In this document: positions 60,815 through 64,000 of the stretch, in pieces | How positions within the stretch are numbered: the first letter of the stretch is position 1 | Layout of the letters: the number at the start of each line of letters is the position of its first letter | DNA from: an uncultured cyanobacterium | GTDB lineage: Bacteria; Cyanobacteriota; Cyanobacteriia; PCC-6307; Cyanobiaceae | DNA: 64,000 nucleotides | Assembly: GCA_903823115.1 (NCBI GenBank) | Contig: CAIJRN010000028.1 | Coordinates: 32,910-96,909, forward strand | Direction of reading: 5' to 3' | Position numbers and translations under genes: made by a program | The notes under the pieces: generated by a model | Told to the model about the DNA's origin: nothing | Seen by the model: only the letters and a program-made list of their open reading frames with translations | The model's database searches: none

Positions 60815-61485
60815 GTTCCACGGCCGGCGACGGCATTCCCCGGCTGCGGCCGGTACCGCTGCAGGAGCTGCGATTGCGGGCCGATGCACTGGTCTGGGCG
60901 GTGGAGCAGAAGCTGGTCGACCTGGACAGCCTGACGCCGGTGCGGGGCCAGGTTCAGGCCCGCCACCACGGCAGCGTGCTGGAGGTGGAGGGTGAGGTTG
61001 AAACGATCGTCACCCTCTGCTGTGATCGTTGTCTGCAGCCCTTCAACCGACCGCTGCAGGCGGCGGTGCATGAGCTGCTGGAGCTGGCCGGTCCCGACAC
61101 CGAGGATCTTGAAGGTTCCGATCTGACGGCCCTGGCCGGCAGCCAGACCCGTCGCCGATCCAGGACCAGGGCCAAACCGGAGCCGCTGCTGATCGAGGTT
61201 CTGGACGATCGCCTCGATCCCCGCGGCGATTTCGATCCGGAGCGCTGGCTGTTCGAGCAGCTGAGCCTGCAGCTGCCGGTGGTCAACCGCTGCGGCGCCG
61301 AGTGCCCGGGCCCGCCCCAGGCCCGCGGCAACGCCAGCACGGTCCCCGCCGACAGCCAGCACCAGGTGTCAGCGCTGCGAGCCGGCCGCTCCAGCCTGGC
61401 CGCCGGCGCTGAGCCGCCCGACGCCCCGGCAGCGGCGCCGCCGATCGATCCCCGCTGGGCGGCCCTGCGGCCGTTGCTGCCCTGA
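60811..61485 (+). CDS. YceD-family (DUF177) protein
   Basis: A 224-residue protein beginning with a GTG that overlaps the yidC stop. The DUF177 part ([20 protein letters not shown], with a C-D-R-C pair, and [20 protein letters not shown], then [20 protein letters not shown]) matches YceD, a family linked in bacteria and plastids to 23S rRNA accumulation. A variable Ala-rich tail follows. It belongs with yidC and the AAA gene in one transcription unit. Confidence 0.85.
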   Translation: MSSTAGDGIPRLRPVPLQELRLRADALVWAVEQKLVDLDSLTPVRGQVQARHHGSVLEVEGEVETIVTLCCDRCLQPFNRPLQAAVHELLELAGPDTEDLEGSDLTALAGSQTRRRSRTRAKPEPLLIEVLDDRLDPRGDFDPERWLFEQLSLQLPVVNRCGAECPGPPQARGNASTVPADSQHQVSALRAGRSSLAAGAEPPDAPAAAPPIDPRWAALRPLLP

Positions 61486-61490
61486 AGCCG

Positions 61491-63002
61491 ATGGCCGCCT
61501 CCAGCTCCCTGGCCGACCAACTGGATCTGCTGATCCGCTCGCGCACGCCGATCCTCTGGATCCGCAGCCTGGAGGAGCAGCGCCTCGAAAGCCTGCTGGA
61601 GCAGGCGGCACGCCGCCTGGGTGCGCGCCTGTTGCTGCGCTGGGATTTTGTCGCCGGGCTCAGTGGCAACGCCAATCGCCAGGGGGAGGCGGCCCGCAAT
61701 CCGATGGCGGCCCTCGAGGCCCTGGCGGCGGTGCCGGCCGATCAGGGGGCGATCCTGCTGCTCAAGGATTTCCATCGCTATGGCGACGATCCCGGCATCT
61801 GCAGGCGGCTGCGCAATCTGGCCGCCTCCCTGCCGCTGGTGCCCCACACCCTGGTGATCAGCGCGCCGGACTGGCGGCTGCCCCGGGAGCTGGAGGACTG
61901 CATCACGATGCTGGAGCTGCCCCTGCCCGAGGCGAGCGAGATCGGATCCCTGCTGCGCTCGATCGCCGTGGCGGGCGGTCAGCCCCTGGCGCCGGAGGTG
62001 CTTGAGCAGCTCACCGCCGCCTGTCATGGCCTCAGCGAGCAGCGGGTGCGGCAGCTGGCCGCCCGGGCCCTGGCCCGCCGAGGCCAGCTGGGGGCTGAAG
62101 ATCTGGCGGAGGTGCTCGAGGAGAAGCGCCAGGCGATTGCCCGCAGCGAGCTGTTGGAGTACTGCCCCAGTGAGGCCACCCCGGCGGACATCGGCGGTCT
62201 GGAGGCGCTCAAGCACTGGCTGGAGCAGCGGCACCGGGCCTTCAGTGAGGAGGCCCAGCGCTATGGGTTGCCGGTGCCGAGGGGCGTGCTGCTGGTGGGG
62301 CCCCAGGGCACCGGCAAGAGCCTCACCGCCAAGGCGATCGCCCACAGCTGGGGCATGCCGTTGCTGCGGCTGGATGTGGGGCGCCTGTTCGCCGGCCTGG
62401 TGGGTGCCAGCGAGGCGCGCACCCGCGAGATGATCCAGCGGGCCGAGGCGATGGCCCCGTGCGTGCTCTGGATCGATGAGATCGACAAGGGCTTCGGCTT
62501 CGCCGGCGCCTCCGGCTCGACGGCAGGGGATGGCGGCACCAGCCAGCGGGTGCTGGGCACCGTGCTCACCTGGATGGCGGAAAAGACCAGCGCCGTGTTC
62601 GTGGTGGCCACCGCCAATGCGGTGGAGCGGCTGCCGGCGGAGCTGCTGCGCAAAGGGCGCTTCGATGAGATCTTCCTGCTGGAGCTGCCCGATGGCGGCG
62701 AACGGCGGGCGATCCTGGATCTGCAGCTGCGCCGCCGTCGCCCCCAGCATCAGATCCCCCTGGAGGTGCTGGTGGACCGCACTGAGGGCTTCTCCGGCGC
62801 TGAGCTGGAGCAGACGGTGATTGAGGCCATGCATCTGGCCTTCGGCGAAGGCCGGGAGCTGGGTGAAGCGGATCTGATCACCGCAGCCAGCCAATTGGTG
62901 CCGTTGAGCCGCACGGCCCGCGAACAACTCGAGGCCCTGCGCACCTGGGCCAGCAGCGGCCGGGCCCGGCTGGCGTCGGGGCGTCGTCCTACAGATGGGT
63001 GA
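61491..63002 (+). CDS. ycf46: AAA ATPase, Ycf46-type
   Basis: A 503-residue protein. The N-terminal half (LDLLIRSRTPILWIRSLEEQ, ILLLKDFHRYGDDPGICRRL) resembles the non-canonical region of Ycf46. The AAA domain has Walker A GVLLVGPQGTGKSLTAKAIA near residue 268, Walker B CVLWIDEIDKGFGFAGASGS and the second region of homology ELLRKGRFDEIFLLELPDGG, all intact. Ycf46 is conserved in cyanobacteria and red-algal plastids and is implicated in inorganic carbon use in Synechocystis; mechanism unknown. Its stop overlaps the convergent hypothetical gene by 14 bases. Confidence 0.9.
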   Translation: MAASSSLADQLDLLIRSRTPILWIRSLEEQRLESLLEQAARRLGARLLLRWDFVAGLSGNANRQGEAARNPMAALEALAAVPADQGAILLLKDFHRYGDDPGICRRLRNLAASLPLVPHTLVISAPDWRLPRELEDCITMLELPLPEASEIGSLLRSIAVAGGQPLAPEVLEQLTAACHGLSEQRVRQLAARALARRGQLGAEDLAEVLEEKRQAIARSELLEYCPSEATPADIGGLEALKHWLEQRHRAFSEEAQRYGLPVPRGVLLVGPQGTGKSLTAKAIAHSWGMPLLRLDVGRLFAGLVGASEARTREMIQRAEAMAPCVLWIDEIDKGFGFAGASGSTAGDGGTSQRVLGTVLTWMAEKTSAVFVVATANAVERLPAELLRKGRFDEIFLLELPDGGERRAILDLQLRRRRPQHQIPLEVLVDRTEGFSGAELEQTVIEAMHLAFGEGRELGEADLITAASQLVPLSRTAREQLEALRTWASSGRARLASGRRPTDG

Positions 63003-63984
63003 GGAACCAGTGCAGCAAACGCCGCAACCCTCGGGGCGGCGGCGGTGGTGATGGCGGCTGGGCGCGCAGTTCGTCCAGTTCGCGCAGCAGCTCGTCATGG
63101 CCCTGCAGCAGCAGCTGGAGCTCTTCGGAGTCCTCCAGATTCTGGGCCTGTCGGCGGTAGCGGCGTAGATCCTGGAGCTGCTGACGCCGTTGCTTCTCCA
63201 GCCAGGCCTGCTGCTTCGGGTCGGGCGCCGGGGCCTCGCCGGTTTCGTGATTGCCGGAGGCCTCGGGCCCCGGCTGGTCGTCAGGCAGGACTGCAGGCGC
63301 ACCAAAAAGAGGTGCTGGCCTCAGTCGCTGCTGCGGGGCGGCCCAAGGCACGGGTCGGCTCGCTGGAGCCGCCGCCGGCCCTGACCGGCCAGGGCCGGCG
63401 GCCCTTGGCTCCTGCTCGCCTATCTCCACCGCCCCATCGGCCCCGCCCAGTCGGCGCCGCACATAGCGCACGCTGCTTTCCAGCAGGGTGAACCAGCCCA
63501 GGGCGACGCAGGCGCGCTGAAAGTCGATCAGCTCCACCAGGGTCATGGGGTTGTCATCGCTGGCCGCATCGGCGAGCACCCAGTCCAGATAGGGGATCGA
63601 CTGCTCCATTTCGGCCATGGCACCGCGATGCAGGCCCCAGAGCAGCAGGCCCATCAACACCGCCAGGGCTGTGTTGATGGCCGCGCGCCGCAGAAAGGCA
63701 TTGCGGGAGTTGGCCAGGTTGGTCTTGATGCGCTCGCGGATGCGATCGCGCTCTTTCTGCAGGGAGCCGCGCACCTGCTGGCGGGCCTCCGTTACCTGGG
63801 CGTTGGCGGGCACGCGCACCTGCAGGCCGGGGATGCGCTGCAGGCCCTCGAGCAGGGCATCGATGCTGTCGCTTTCAGCCAGGATCTGGCTGGCGCGATC
63901 GATCTGGCGGTCGATGCGCTCGAGCTGATCGAGGCCGATCTGTTGCTGCTTCTGCACCAACGTGACCACATTGGCCACGCTCAC
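62989..63984 (-). CDS. Hypothetical membrane protein, start uncertain
   Basis: 331 residues from the GTG at 63984; in-frame codons continue to the window edge without a stop, so the true start may be farther upstream. An N-terminal coiled region (QKQQQIGLDQLERIDRQIDR) is followed by VRGSLQKERDRIRERIKTNL, a hydrophobic segment INTALAVLMGLLLWGLHRG near residue 115, a second weak one near residue 160 and a Pro/Ala-rich linker, then a charged coiled coil (LEDSEELQLLLQGHDELLRE) and a basic tail. I do not recognise a family. Confidence 0.65.
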   Translation of the reverse strand: MSVANVVTLVQKQQQIGLDQLERIDRQIDRASQILAESDSIDALLEGLQRIPGLQVRVPANAQVTEARQQVRGSLQKERDRIRERIKTNLANSRNAFLRRAAINTALAVLMGLLLWGLHRGAMAEMEQSIPYLDWVLADAASDDNPMTLVELIDFQRACVALGWFTLLESSVRYVRRRLGGADGAVEIGEQEPRAAGPGRSGPAAAPASRPVPWAAPQQRLRPAPLFGAPAVLPDDQPGPEASGNHETGEAPAPDPKQQAWLEKQRRQQLQDLRRYRRQAQNLEDSEELQLLLQGHDELLRELDELRAQPPSPPPPPRGLRRLLHWFLTHL

Positions 63985-64000
63985 CGGCGCCAGAAAAAAG

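Overview
The window reads as chromosome of a GC-rich unicellular picocyanobacterium of the Synechococcus/Cyanobium type. The markers are a DesA-like acyl-lipid desaturase, the light-repressed hibernation factor LrtA/HPF, a Ycf46-type AAA protein, DUF3122 and DUF2808 exported proteins, a YlqD-like protein, a plastid/cyanobacterial-type pyruvate dehydrogenase E2 and an rpmH-rnpA-PH-yidC block. No species name can be fixed from sequence reading alone.

Left arm (1-13240): ordinary housekeeping. It holds the desaturase tail, a GH116 glucosidase overlapping a DUF3122 gene, ribD overlapping a MscS channel gene, DUF427 and Nif11 genes, an SRAP protein, ftsH, argF, a GHL10-type glycoside hydrolase, lexA with a candidate SOS box, and tRNA-Ala(GGC).

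Island (13241-23404): the accessory part. The 3' end of tRNA-Ala is repeated perfectly over 46 bp at 15397-15442 and again in degenerate form at 23364-23404, which gives two nested or tandem insertions. The first 2.2 kb holds an AbiEi/AbiEii type IV toxin-antitoxin pair and what looks like an integrase relic. The next 8 kb is a store of toxin-antitoxin loci: AbrB/VapC, HigBA, Phd/VapC, a Phd-UPF0175-like antitoxin with a DUF3368 PIN toxin, AbrB/PIN_3, an antitoxin with a RelE-like toxin, and a collapsed HigA-VapC duplicate. A Uma2 nuclease and fragments of two lower-GC surface-polysaccharide genes are also present. Where a locus is broken, the toxin is damaged and the antitoxin usually survives.

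Right of the island (23405-28898): cyclic-di-GMP signalling. A PAS gene is overlap-coupled to a PAS-GGDEF-EAL gene and converges with a FIST to GGDEF-EAL operon. At 28969-34508 lies a three-gene cell-envelope run: lnt, a small membrane protein and a 978-residue membrane-anchored hydrolase-like protein. Then come a phasin-like protein, FKBP, sodB and a phosphopantetheinyl transferase.

37499-46453 is a seven-gene minus-strand run (lipB, acyl-CoA/ACP synthetase, ylqD-like, Asp/Glu-racemase-like, pdhC, APC transporter, queA) that places lipoyl synthesis close to a lipoylated target. The right end has lrtA, deoC, recO, an MFS transporter, glycosyltransferases (GT4, GT4, GT39-like) with an EamA transporter, sppA, aroH, DUF2808, then rpmH-rnpA-PH-yidC-yceD-ycf46 and a partly visible hypothetical gene. 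Short tandem repeats with a 15-bp period recur in protein linkers and intergenic DNA across the window.
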